Shown in pieces: positions 16,779 to 25,270 of a stretch of 50,387 nucleotides of DNA (position 1 is its first letter; each line of letters opens with the position of its first letter). Below the pieces are notes generated by a model, which worked only from the letters and a program-made list of their open reading frames with translations, searched no databases and was not told where the DNA came from. This stretch comes from S144-45 sp015494035 (GTDB taxonomy: Bacteria > Pseudomonadota > Gammaproteobacteria > Xanthomonadales > Marinicellaceae): contig JALUIX010000126.1 in the NCBI GenBank assembly GCA_027057345.1, forward strand, positions 1 to 50,387. Direction: 5' to 3'. The position numbers and the translations under genes were made by a program.

Positions 16779-17354
16779 TCAGTCCAGGTATTCGAACACC
16801 GTCACGACTTTTTTCACGCCTTTGATGCGACGCACACGCTCGGTCACCTTGGCCGCTTCCTTGCGCGTGACCAGCCCCATCAGGTAAACCGTGCCGTCAA
16901 CAGTGGTGACCTTGATTCGGGTGGGATCAAAATCCGGCAGGTCAACCTTCAGCAACGCCGCCTTGACCTTGCTGGTAATGGCCGCGTCCTTGACCCGCTG
17001 CTGAACCCTGGTGGGGTAACCGATGCGCAGTTCATTCACCACCTTGCGCACGCCCGCCACGCTGGCTGCGGCGTCTTCGGCCTTGCGGCGATCCTCAGCA
17101 GTCAGCACTTCGCCGGTCAACAACACCACGCCATTGTAGACATCCACCTTGACGTGCTTGCTGTCCTTGAGTGTCTTGTAAATGGCTTTCTGGGTTTTGG
17201 CCTGAATGATTTTGTCGTCCACCACACGCCCGGCGCTGCGTCGATCGTGAGCCACCGTAATGGCAGTGACCACCGCGCCACCCACCACAAGGGGCGCGCA
17301 GGCATTGAGCCATAGAGGCAGAGCCAGAATAAGAATCAGGTTTTTGTTACGCAT
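16779..17354 (-). CDS. dolP: BON-domain outer-membrane lipoprotein
   Basis: 191 residues with a lipoprotein signal (MRNKNLILILALPLWLNAC, cysteine 19) and two BON domains (about residues 48-115 and 125-190), each with the GVVLLTGEV / GTVYLMGLV strand. This is the layout of DolP/YraP, which supports outer-membrane integrity and cell-envelope function. The start at 17354 follows GAGGAAAACC. It sits downstream of yraN and lpoA, as in many gammaproteobacteria, which supports the assignment. Confidence 0.88.
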   Translation of the reverse strand: MRNKNLILILALPLWLNACAPLVVGGAVVTAITVAHDRRSAGRVVDDKIIQAKTQKAIYKTLKDSKHVKVDVYNGVVLLTGEVLTAEDRRKAEDAAASVAGVRKVVNELRIGYPTRVQQRVKDAAITSKVKAALLKVDLPDFDPTRIKVTTVDGTVYLMGLVTRKEAAKVTERVRRIKGVKKVVTVFEYLD

Positions 17355-17415
17355 GCGGTTTTCCTCAAAAAAGGTTCGGGGTTGATGTTCAGATATCGTC
17401 ACCCATGTCAGGCAC

Positions 17416-17796
17416 TCAATGGAAAAAAGGGGCATCAAAGGCCGCCTGTATCCAGTCATAATGCGGGCGGGCTTTCTTGCCAGGCTCATCCGACTGAGTG
17501 ATGGCCAGCACATCAAAGCGGCAGGGCCAGGCAGCAAATTCCCGATGCTGCTGTAAAAAATGGGCCGCGGTACGCGCCACCTTGCGCTGTTTGGCCGGGG
17601 TGACCGATTCGGCGGCACTGACCCAGGCCTGCTCGGCACGAAAACGCACTTCCACAAAAACCAGGGTGTGGCCATCGCGCATAATCAAATCCACTTCGCC
17701 GGCTGGGCACAGGTAATTGCATGTCACCCGCTTCAGACCCTGGCGACGCAAGTATTTCAACGCCCGGTTTTCCCAATGGTCGCCCCACCAACGCAT
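17416..17796 (-). CDS. yraN: YraN family (UPF0102) nuclease-like protein
   Basis: 126 residues with a PD-(D/E)xK-like core: GDHWENRALKYLRRQGLK, then GEVDLIMRDGHTLVFVEVRFR. The family is fused or adjacent to lpoA/dolP genes, and its activity is not established. Start 17796 is chosen because it gives the family N-terminus MRWWGDHWENRA and lies just after the lpoA stop; an upstream in-frame start would extend into lpoA. Confidence 0.9.
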   Translation of the reverse strand: MRWWGDHWENRALKYLRRQGLKRVTCNYLCPAGEVDLIMRDGHTLVFVEVRFRAEQAWVSAAESVTPAKQRKVARTAAHFLQQHREFAAWPCRFDVLAITQSDEPGKKARPHYDWIQAAFDAPFFH

Positions 17797-17809
17797 TGCC
17801 GACCCGCGC

Positions 17810-19765
17810 CTAGCGCGTTTCCACCGGCACCACATTCGCCTCTGGCGTGGATTCGTTTTTCTCCGGAGACAAAAATCCGTCCCCGGCATAAATTACAGGC
17901 GGTAATGGCTCGGGCACGCCCTTGCGAAACCGGGCCCAGTCCAGCCGGCGGTGAATCCGGTCACCCTGCAAAAACAGGTTTCCACTCAGCCCGTTCAGGC
18001 GGCCAGTGCCAAAGGTGTCCATCCACTGCAAGCGGTTCAGCACGTTAAGGGCATCATAACCAAAGGCGAAATAGCGCTTGCGCGAACCGAGACTGGCCAC
18101 ATCCAGGCCAGTTTTTTCCTGCACTTTTTGTGGGTGAATGACGATGGGTGCATCGGCAAAACGGATGCCGTCCATGTCTTTGTCTTGCTTGGGGTTTTGA
18201 ACCCCGGAATAAACCTGCGAAGTGGCGTAAATGGGCAAATGCCCCGCGTGCAAAAACTTCAGCTGTGGTCGGATCATGCGAGCCTGACGCGGTCGCGCCG
18301 CCAAAAAGATGGCGTCAATACGCGGATCAACACGCTCGGCACTTTCAATTTTCTGATGAATCAGCGTTTGCAGTTGACGGGCACGAGCCCGGCTTTTATC
18401 CAGACCCAGGGCCTGACGCAAGCGGGCGCTGTGGTCATTGGCCTTTTCATCGTAATAGGCCGTGGCCAGCACCTGGCCAGAATCGAAACGGTAACTATTC
18501 GCAAAGGCCGTGGCCACGCGCCGCCCCCAGGCGGTTTCCGGCACCAGCAGCACGGCTTTTCTGTGGCCTTCGGCCATCATACGCAAGGCCGCATCGTCGG
18601 CTTCGTCTTCGGCACTTAAGGGAAACCGGTAAAAGCCACCGCCCAGGGTGTCTGCCGGCAGGTCATTCAAGGCCAGCAGGGGCACCGTGGGCGTGGGCAT
18701 GGCAGCCAATTGCTGCACCGCACTGCGGCTCAAGGGGCCAACAATGAAATCCGGCGAGCTTTCCAGCGCGGAGAAATAGGCATCGGCCAGTTTCTCACCC
18801 TTGTTGCCGGTGTCGAAAAACCGCAGTTCCTGATCGTTGTCATTGGCGTAACTGGCCGCAATCATGCCGTGTTGAATGCTGCGTGCAATGCCAGCGTAAC
18901 GGCCGCTCAGTGGCAACAGCACGGCCACACGCTGCGGCAACTGCTGGCCCGTGCCCAGAAAATACCGAGCCGCCGGGTGGCCGGGCCATTGACTCAACCA
19001 GCGTTCCGCTTCATGCTGGTCCATGCCAAAGCCCACAAAGGCCGCTTCCAGCCAACCGCGGGCAGTGGGATCGAGGGAATCATCAGCCAGTGCTGCTTTC
19101 AGTTCTTCCTCCGGCAGGGCAAACAAGGTCGCCACCAGTTCATCGGCTAGCGCTTGTTGCTGCGCTTCCTGCGCGCCGGTTTGCTGTAACCAGTTCAGCC
19201 ACTCCATCTGCGTTCTCGCCGCTGCCAGAAACTGACCGCTGCTGCGCTGCAACTGACTTTTGAGGCGATAGGTCTTTTCCCGCAGCAGGGGGTCGGCGAG
19301 TATTTCCGGGGCAAAGCGCAGCAATGCCAATGCCGCCGCATGGCGACCGTTACCGGCCAGTGCTTCCGCCTCAGCCAGGTTCCATTGGGCCTGTTGGCTT
19401 TCATTCAATTCACCATTGAGGCGCGATTGCGCCTGCTTCAACCAGCCTTCGGCGTCGGCGTATTCGCCGGCAGTGAGTAGCGCTCGCGCGGCCTGCAGGG
19501 CAGCGTCCGGGTTGCCAGTGGACTCGAAAGCCTGGCGGTAAAGGCTGGCGGCCCGGTAATAATCACCCGCTGCCCAGGCGGCTTGGGCCTGACGTTCCAT
19601 GCCGTGTCCGCCCGGGCGCACATAAGTGCCGCCACAGGCCGTCAGAAAACTGAAGAACGCCAGCAGCACCACGCTGCGTGTGGCCACGGAAAACCGGTCT
19701 GTGCGACCAAATGGACACCAGCGGAAAACCGGCGGGCGATCAGCTAACAAACAATGTCTTTGCAT
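17810..19765 (-). CDS. lpoA: Penicillin-binding protein activator LpoA (LppC)
   Basis: 651-residue outer-membrane lipoprotein that activates PBP1A. An unusually long N-region precedes the lipobox (LLAFFSFLTAC), so a GTG at 19687 just before the hydrophobic stretch is an alternative start; the ATG at 19765 has AGGAGA 12 bases upstream. Residues about 60-260 are TPR-like helices (AAWAAGDYYRAASLYRQAF), and the rest is a periplasmic-binding-protein-like fold beginning RVAVLLPLSGRYAGIARSIQ. Divergent from rsmI, as in other gammaproteobacteria. Confidence 0.92.
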   Translation of the reverse strand: MQRHCLLADRPPVFRWCPFGRTDRFSVATRSVVLLAFFSFLTACGGTYVRPGGHGMERQAQAAWAAGDYYRAASLYRQAFESTGNPDAALQAARALLTAGEYADAEGWLKQAQSRLNGELNESQQAQWNLAEAEALAGNGRHAAALALLRFAPEILADPLLREKTYRLKSQLQRSSGQFLAAARTQMEWLNWLQQTGAQEAQQQALADELVATLFALPEEELKAALADDSLDPTARGWLEAAFVGFGMDQHEAERWLSQWPGHPAARYFLGTGQQLPQRVAVLLPLSGRYAGIARSIQHGMIAASYANDNDQELRFFDTGNKGEKLADAYFSALESSPDFIVGPLSRSAVQQLAAMPTPTVPLLALNDLPADTLGGGFYRFPLSAEDEADDAALRMMAEGHRKAVLLVPETAWGRRVATAFANSYRFDSGQVLATAYYDEKANDHSARLRQALGLDKSRARARQLQTLIHQKIESAERVDPRIDAIFLAARPRQARMIRPQLKFLHAGHLPIYATSQVYSGVQNPKQDKDMDGIRFADAPIVIHPQKVQEKTGLDVASLGSRKRYFAFGYDALNVLNRLQWMDTFGTGRLNGLSGNLFLQGDRIHRRLDWARFRKGVPEPLPPVIYAGDGFLSPEKNESTPEANVVPVETR

Positions 19766-19856
19766 GAAAACGGCATTCTCCTGCGAGCGGCTTCAGGCAT
19801 GAAACGAGCACGCGTGCGGGTTTAGTTCCTCTGCCAATAATGATAGTCTGTTTACC

Positions 19857-20714
19857 ATGAATGCGCAAAATAAAAAGCCGCCTCAAAGCGGCACCCTGTA
19901 CGTGGTGGCAACACCCATCGGTAACCTGGATGACCTCTCCCGACGCGCCATCGAAACCCTCAAAAAGGTGGACCTGATCGCCTGTGAAGACACCCGCCAC
20001 AGCCGCCGGCTGTTGCAGGCCCACGGCATTGACACGCCGCTGGTCAGTCACCACCAGCACAACGAGCATCAGTCTGCCCCGGAATTGATCCGCAAACTGC
20101 AGGCCGGGGACAACATTGCCATCATTTCCGATGCCGGCACGCCGCTGATCAGCGACCCGGGGTTTACGCTGGTCAGACAGGCGCACGCCGAAAAAATTCC
20201 GGTTTCCCCCGTACCCGGCGCCTCCGCAGCCATTGCCCTGCTCAGCGCCAGCGGTCTGCCCACGGACAGTTTCCGTTTTGTGGGCTTTCCACCGGCCAAA
20301 GCCAGTCAGCGACGAGCTCGCCTGAGCCAGCTCAGGGATGACCCTTCGACGCTGGTTTTTTATGAATCCTCACACCGCATTGCCGACAGCCTGCAAGACA
20401 TGGTGGCACAGCTGGGCCAAGACCGCCTGGCCACCCTGGGTCGCGAACTGACCAAAACCTTCGAAACCATTCGCCACGGCACACTGGCGGAACTGAGCGA
20501 ATGGGTGCGTCACGACCCCAACCAGCAAAAAGGCGAATTTGTGCTGGCTGTCAATGGTCATACGGCGACTATCAGCAATGACATCAGCGAAGAACAAAAA
20601 GCCCTGGCCAGTTTGCTGAAACGCGAATTGCCGCCCAAAAAAGCCGCCAAGCTGGCCGCGGCCCACCATCAGGGCAACGCCAAGGCCATTTACCAGTGGC
20701 TGATCAGCACTTAA
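19857..20714 (+). CDS. rsmI: 16S rRNA (cytidine1402-2'-O)-methyltransferase
   Basis: 285 residues of the tetrapyrrole-methylase-fold family. The N-terminus GTLYVVATPIGNLDDLSRRAIETL, the CEDTRHSRRLL segment, ISDAGTPLISDPG and VSPVPGASAAIALLSASG are RsmI signatures. It 2'-O-methylates C1402 in the ribosomal decoding centre. Divergent from lpoA. Its TAA stop (20712-20714) is embedded in a 14-base match to the end of the window's repeat element. Confidence 0.95.
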   Translation: MNAQNKKPPQSGTLYVVATPIGNLDDLSRRAIETLKKVDLIACEDTRHSRRLLQAHGIDTPLVSHHQHNEHQSAPELIRKLQAGDNIAIISDAGTPLISDPGFTLVRQAHAEKIPVSPVPGASAAIALLSASGLPTDSFRFVGFPPAKASQRRARLSQLRDDPSTLVFYESSHRIADSLQDMVAQLGQDRLATLGRELTKTFETIRHGTLAELSEWVRHDPNQQKGEFVLAVNGHTATISNDISEEQKALASLLKRELPPKKAAKLAAAHHQGNAKAIYQWLIST

Positions 20715-20724
20715 GGAAGCTCTG
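20711..20724. repeat. Solo terminal fragment of the MITE-like element at rsmI stop
   Basis: TTAAGGAAGCTCTG is identical to the first 14 bases of copy 4 and overlaps the rsmI TAA. Nothing element-like follows, so this is either a deletion remnant or a chance match at a favoured target. Confidence 0.45.
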
Positions 20725-20823
20725 CCTATTCCGCCGTTAAAACTCAGTTGGCAGGCGGGCTTTATCGCCCCATAATGGCCAAGTCTTGGTATCATTACGC
20801 CTTTCTTTCAACCCGCAAAAATC

Positions 20824-22494
20824 ATGGCTCAATTTATTTACACCATGAACGGTGTCAGCAAGACCGTTCCCCCCAATCGTGAAATCATCAAGGATATTTC
20901 CCTGTCGTTCTTTCCCGGCGCCAAAATAGGCCTGCTGGGCCTGAACGGCGCGGGCAAATCCACTGTGCTGCGTATCATGGCCGGTGTCGACACCGAATTT
21001 TCCGGTGAAGCCCGCCCACAACCGGACATCAAGATCGGCTACTTGCCGCAAGAACCGGAATTGGACGAAGAAAAAACCGTGCGTGAAAATGTCGAACTGG
21101 GCATGGGTGAAGTCAAGCAGTGGCTGGTCGAATTCGACGAAATCAGCAACAAATTCGCCGAACCCATGAGCGATGATGAAATGAATGAACTGCTGGCCAA
21201 GCAGGCTGAACTGCAGGAAAAAATTGACGCCGCCAACGGCTGGAACCTGGACCACACCCTGGAAATGGCCGCCGAAGCATTGCGCCTGCCGCCGTGGGAC
21301 GCCACGGTCAAGAACCTGTCAGGCGGTGAAAAAAGGCGCGTCGCCCTGTGCAAGCTGCTGCTGTCCAATCCCGACATGCTGTTGCTGGACGAACCCACCA
21401 ACCACCTGGATGCCGAAACCGTTGCCTGGCTGGAACGCTACCTGAAAGACTTTCCTGGCACCATCGTGGCCGTGACCCACGATCGCTATTTCCTGGACAA
21501 CGCCGCCGAATGGATTCTGGAACTGGATCGCGGCCACGGTATTCCCTGGAAAGGCAATTACTCTTCCTGGCTGGAACAGAAAGAACAGCGCCTTGAACAG
21601 GAAAAACGCGCCGAGCAAGCGCACATGCGCACCATCAAACAGGAACTGGAATGGGTACGCAGCAACCCCAAGGGACGCCGCGCCAAAAGCAAGGCACGCC
21701 TGGCCGCCTTTGAAGAGCTGCAATCCAAGGAGTTCCAAAAGCGCAACGAAACCCAGCAGATTTATATTCCACCCGGCCCTCGCCTGGGCGACACCGTGAT
21801 TGAATTCAAGAACGTCAGCAAAGCCTTTGAAGACCGGCTGCTGATCGATGACCTGAGCTTCAAGGTGCCACCCGGTGCCATCGTGGGCATTATCGGCCCC
21901 AACGGCGCGGGCAAAACCACCCTGTTCAAAATGATCACCGGTGAGGAACAACCCGACAGTGGAGAGGTCATCATCGGCCCCACGGTAGAGCTGGCCCACG
22001 TCAGCCAGAGCCGCGAAAACCTGCATGGCGACAAGCAACTGTGGCAGGAAGTGGCCGATGGCGAGGAAGTCATCAAGGTCGGCAATTTCAGTATTCCTAC
22101 CCGGGCCTGGCTGAGCAAGTTCAACTTCAAGGGCTCCGACCAGCAAAAACTGGTCAAGCACCTGTCCGGCGGCGAACGCAACCGCCTGCAACTGGCCAAG
22201 GTGCTTAAGCAGGGCGGCAACGTGCTGCTACTGGACGAACCCACCAACGACCTGGACGTGGAAACCCTGCGCGCGCTGGAAGAAGCCATCCTCAACTTTG
22301 CCGGTTCGGCGCTGGTCATTTCGCACGATCGCTGGTTTCTTGACCGCATCGCCACCCATATCCTGGCCTTTGAAGGCGACAGTCACGTGGAATTCATCAA
22401 AGGCAACTACAGCGACTACGAGGCCGACTACAAACGTCGCCACGGCACTGAGCCGCAACCCACGCGCATCAAATACAAACCGCTAAAAAAATAG
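20824..22494 (+). CDS. ettA: Energy-dependent translational throttle protein, ABC-F ATPase
   Basis: 556 residues with two ABC domains and no membrane part. Walker A motifs are GLNGAGKST (39-47) and GPNGAGKTT in the second half; signatures are LSGGEKRR and LSGGERNR; Walker B segments are LLLDEPTNHLDAET and LLLDEPTNDLDVET. The inter-domain linker with charged helices (EQEKRAEQAHMRTIKQELEW) matches the EttA subgroup, which binds the ribosomal E site and couples initiation to energy state. Full length. A 32-bp gap then an intrinsic terminator follow. Confidence 0.95.
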   Translation: MAQFIYTMNGVSKTVPPNREIIKDISLSFFPGAKIGLLGLNGAGKSTVLRIMAGVDTEFSGEARPQPDIKIGYLPQEPELDEEKTVRENVELGMGEVKQWLVEFDEISNKFAEPMSDDEMNELLAKQAELQEKIDAANGWNLDHTLEMAAEALRLPPWDATVKNLSGGEKRRVALCKLLLSNPDMLLLDEPTNHLDAETVAWLERYLKDFPGTIVAVTHDRYFLDNAAEWILELDRGHGIPWKGNYSSWLEQKEQRLEQEKRAEQAHMRTIKQELEWVRSNPKGRRAKSKARLAAFEELQSKEFQKRNETQQIYIPPGPRLGDTVIEFKNVSKAFEDRLLIDDLSFKVPPGAIVGIIGPNGAGKTTLFKMITGEEQPDSGEVIIGPTVELAHVSQSRENLHGDKQLWQEVADGEEVIKVGNFSIPTRAWLSKFNFKGSDQQKLVKHLSGGERNRLQLAKVLKQGGNVLLLDEPTNDLDVETLRALEEAILNFAGSALVISHDRWFLDRIATHILAFEGDSHVEFIKGNYSDYEADYKRRHGTEPQPTRIKYKPLKK

Positions 22495-22515
22495 GTCAGG
22501 TCACTGGCTCTCAGC

Positions 22516-22540
22516 AAAAGCCCCTGCGGGGGCTTTTTTT
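22516..22540 (+). terminator. Intrinsic terminator after ettA
   Basis: AGCCCC (22519-22524) pairs with GGGGCT (22529-22534) and is followed by seven T. Confidence 0.9.
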
Positions 22541-22692
22541 ATGCCTGAGTGAATGACCACGACTACCAGATCCGGTAGCACCTCACCGGCATCGAACCTG
22601 AATGAACGAAACGGCGGCCTGTTTGCGTCTGAAAGACTACAAAAGAGTAATTAGTATTGCTGGGAAGCAGTCGCGCCCAGGGGGGAATAAAC

Positions 22693-25257
22693 ATGATGCC
22701 TGCTCTTATCACCGCCTTTTATAGACCGGTTTTTTCCAACCGGGAAAAGTCACCGTCTTCCACACCCAAGCCCGGAACAAACCGGCGCTTTCATCACCCG
22801 CACTGGTTTCACCGCTGGCTGATTCACGTCACGCTCGCCACGCTGGTGCTCAGCCCGTTGCAGGGGTTGGCCAAGGCGCCACCATGGGCCAGTGCCAATG
22901 GCCAAAGCGTCGCAAGCAGCCGAGACAGTCGCCTGCTCCAGTTTCGCAAAAACCTGGAGCAACTACGCAATAGCCTGGATCGCAGCGAATTTGATCCGGA
23001 AGCCTTGCTGGACAAGCTGGAATACGAGCCGGCCAAACTGGTGCGTTTCATGCACGAAAACATGGCCTTTGAGCCCTACGCCGGCTTGCTGCGCGGGCCG
23101 CAAGGCACCCTGATGAGTCGTGCCGGCAACGCGCTGGATCAGGCCGTGCTGCTGGCAAAGCTGATCAATGACAGCGGCTGGCAGGCCCGCATTGCCCGCA
23201 CCCGGCTCACCGACATGCAAGCGTTGAAGCTGTTGCTGGAAACCCGTCGACCAACCAACCCCGCTCCTTTGCTGACCCAGCCGGCCTTTCGCCAGGCTTT
23301 TCAGCGCCTGCTGGCGGATATTGGCTTGCCTGAAGAAAAAATCACCCAACAGATACAGGCCCTGAGCCAACAACCGGATTTTTCGCAACTGACGCAGTAC
23401 AAGGCAGCAGAAAAAAACCGGGCCATGCTCAGCACCGCACTGGAACAGGCCGGCATGCCCCTGAAGGCCCAAAACATCACCCCGCAACTGCTGAAAACGG
23501 TGAAGGATTACTTCTGGGTGGAATACCGCCTTGACGAAAGTCAGCCCTGGACAGCCGCCCATCCGGTCTTTGTCACCCCGGAAAAAGCCTTCAAGAACCT
23601 CTCGAAGACCGAAGTCATGGCCGATACCGTGCCACAAAACCTGCTGCATAAAGTCCGGTTTTCTGCTTTCCTTGAGCGCCGGGTGGGTCAAAAAATCGAA
23701 ACAGAGCGCATTTTCGGCCCCTGGGAAAAGCCCGCCAGTCAGCTGGCCGGTCTCACTCTGGGCTATGCCAACATCCCCACTGGCATGGGCGGGTTGAAAA
23801 ACGGCTTTGACCCGCTAAGCATTGCCAAAAACAGCCATTTTCTTTTGCCCACGCTGAGCGTTGCCAATAACAAACCGCTCTCGGCCAACCGGGTTTTTGA
23901 CCTCAGTGGAGTGCTGCTGGACAAAGCCGCCGCCGCAGACCCCATGGCCGGTGTGCTGCAGACCGTCGGGGCGAAAACCGACCAGGCCACCGGTATGCTG
24001 GCGGGGCTGGGAAAACCGGCTTTGCCCACTGAGAAAACAACACCGTCGCAAGCACCCAAACCACCGGCGCGCCAGCGGGAAATCACCGCCCAGTGGATAG
24101 AACTCACCCTGATTGCGCCAGATGGCACGGAAAAAACCCTGCGCCGTTACCTGTTGGATCGACTGGGACCAGAACAGCGGGCCAGCAGCAATCCCACTGT
24201 GAGAAAGCCCCTTGATGAAGCAGAAAGCCTCTGGCAGCTGGCCTCCCCCAGCAGCTTTCTCATCAGTCCGGGGCGCTACCCCGATGCCTACCTGATTGAC
24301 CGCTATGTGCAAAATCTGGAAAAACTGCTACCCGTATTGGCGGCCAAGAAACAGGCACTGTCCCTGCAGGCCCTGAATCAGGCCGTTGGCAAAATTCACG
24401 ACCATCGGCCACTGCAACTGGCAGCCGGCTTCGATGAATTGGGCAGAAAACAAGGCACAGGCCCTGTTTTGCGCACGCATCCGGCGGTGGTGTTTCAGCA
24501 CAACCGTTTTCGTCTACAAAAAACCACCGGCAGCCAACCGGCCCGGTTGCAGGTCCGGCGAATCATTGATATTGCCGAATATCCGGACCATGTCCTGCAA
24601 ATGACACCACTGGGCATTCTCAGCCGTCCGCAGCAAACCGTCCTGTCAGGCACCTGGGCCACGCGCATTGAACAGGACGCCGAACAGGTGCTGGACGCAA
24701 AATCCACCCATCGCCTCAATGTGGACATAGCCTTTGAAAAAGCCCGCAAACAGGGCGCAAAAATCACGGTGCTAAAACAACCCAAGCAGTTTGCAAGCTC
24801 GCCCCTGCGGGCCAGGCTGCCAGCGGCTTCGGCGGCCGCCATCGCCCAGGACCTGCAAGCCGGCTACGCCGTGGTCCTGCCCGACAAGCCGGTTCCGGAT
24901 GCCGTTGGCTGGTGGCGGGTTAACCCGCACAACGGAGAAAGCCTGGGCCGCATTGGCGAGGGATTGGGCGGCGCATCGGTTGAATACGCCACCCTCCTGG
25001 ACCTGGTGGCCATCAAGGTCGCGGCGGTATTGTCCATTGCTTCCTATTCCGACTGCATGAATTCGGGCGGCTGCAGCAGTACTGGCTGCATGCGAGGCGC
25101 CGCTCTTGGCTTTGCCATGAGCCTTGCTGTTATCGGAATCGGGGGCCGTCTTGTCAACGTGGTAGGTAGAACAGCTGTTGAAATCGGCAGCCGTGCCATT
25201 GGGACAGCGACATTACCGGGCGTATTACCCATACCCAATTGCATTGAATACGAATAA
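22693..25257 (+). CDS. Secreted transglutaminase-like protein lacking the catalytic cysteine
   Basis: 854 residues, not a recognised named gene. A long basic N-region and a hydrophobic helix (about residues 45-60, ending in GLAKA) look like a signal or anchor. Residues about 100-175 resemble a transglutaminase core (FMHENMAFEPYAGLLRGPQG, then RAGNALDQAVLLAKLINDSG). In active enzymes the pattern is G-x-C-x3-A; here it is GNALDQA, so the nucleophile is alanine. The middle is rich in Pro/Lys/Gln. The C-terminus has hydrophobic stretches and four cysteines (SDCMNSGGCSSTGC, then PNCIEYE). Start ATG 22693 follows a run of six G. The VWA gene begins 13 bases downstream, so the pair is an operon. Confidence 0.65.
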   Translation: MMPALITAFYRPVFSNREKSPSSTPKPGTNRRFHHPHWFHRWLIHVTLATLVLSPLQGLAKAPPWASANGQSVASSRDSRLLQFRKNLEQLRNSLDRSEFDPEALLDKLEYEPAKLVRFMHENMAFEPYAGLLRGPQGTLMSRAGNALDQAVLLAKLINDSGWQARIARTRLTDMQALKLLLETRRPTNPAPLLTQPAFRQAFQRLLADIGLPEEKITQQIQALSQQPDFSQLTQYKAAEKNRAMLSTALEQAGMPLKAQNITPQLLKTVKDYFWVEYRLDESQPWTAAHPVFVTPEKAFKNLSKTEVMADTVPQNLLHKVRFSAFLERRVGQKIETERIFGPWEKPASQLAGLTLGYANIPTGMGGLKNGFDPLSIAKNSHFLLPTLSVANNKPLSANRVFDLSGVLLDKAAAADPMAGVLQTVGAKTDQATGMLAGLGKPALPTEKTTPSQAPKPPARQREITAQWIELTLIAPDGTEKTLRRYLLDRLGPEQRASSNPTVRKPLDEAESLWQLASPSSFLISPGRYPDAYLIDRYVQNLEKLLPVLAAKKQALSLQALNQAVGKIHDHRPLQLAAGFDELGRKQGTGPVLRTHPAVVFQHNRFRLQKTTGSQPARLQVRRIIDIAEYPDHVLQMTPLGILSRPQQTVLSGTWATRIEQDAEQVLDAKSTHRLNVDIAFEKARKQGAKITVLKQPKQFASSPLRARLPAASAAAIAQDLQAGYAVVLPDKPVPDAVGWWRVNPHNGESLGRIGEGLGGASVEYATLLDLVAIKVAAVLSIASYSDCMNSGGCSSTGCMRGAALGFAMSLAVIGIGGRLVNVVGRTAVEIGSRAIGTATLPGVLPIPNCIEYE

Positions 25258-25270
25258 GCTCGGATCACCC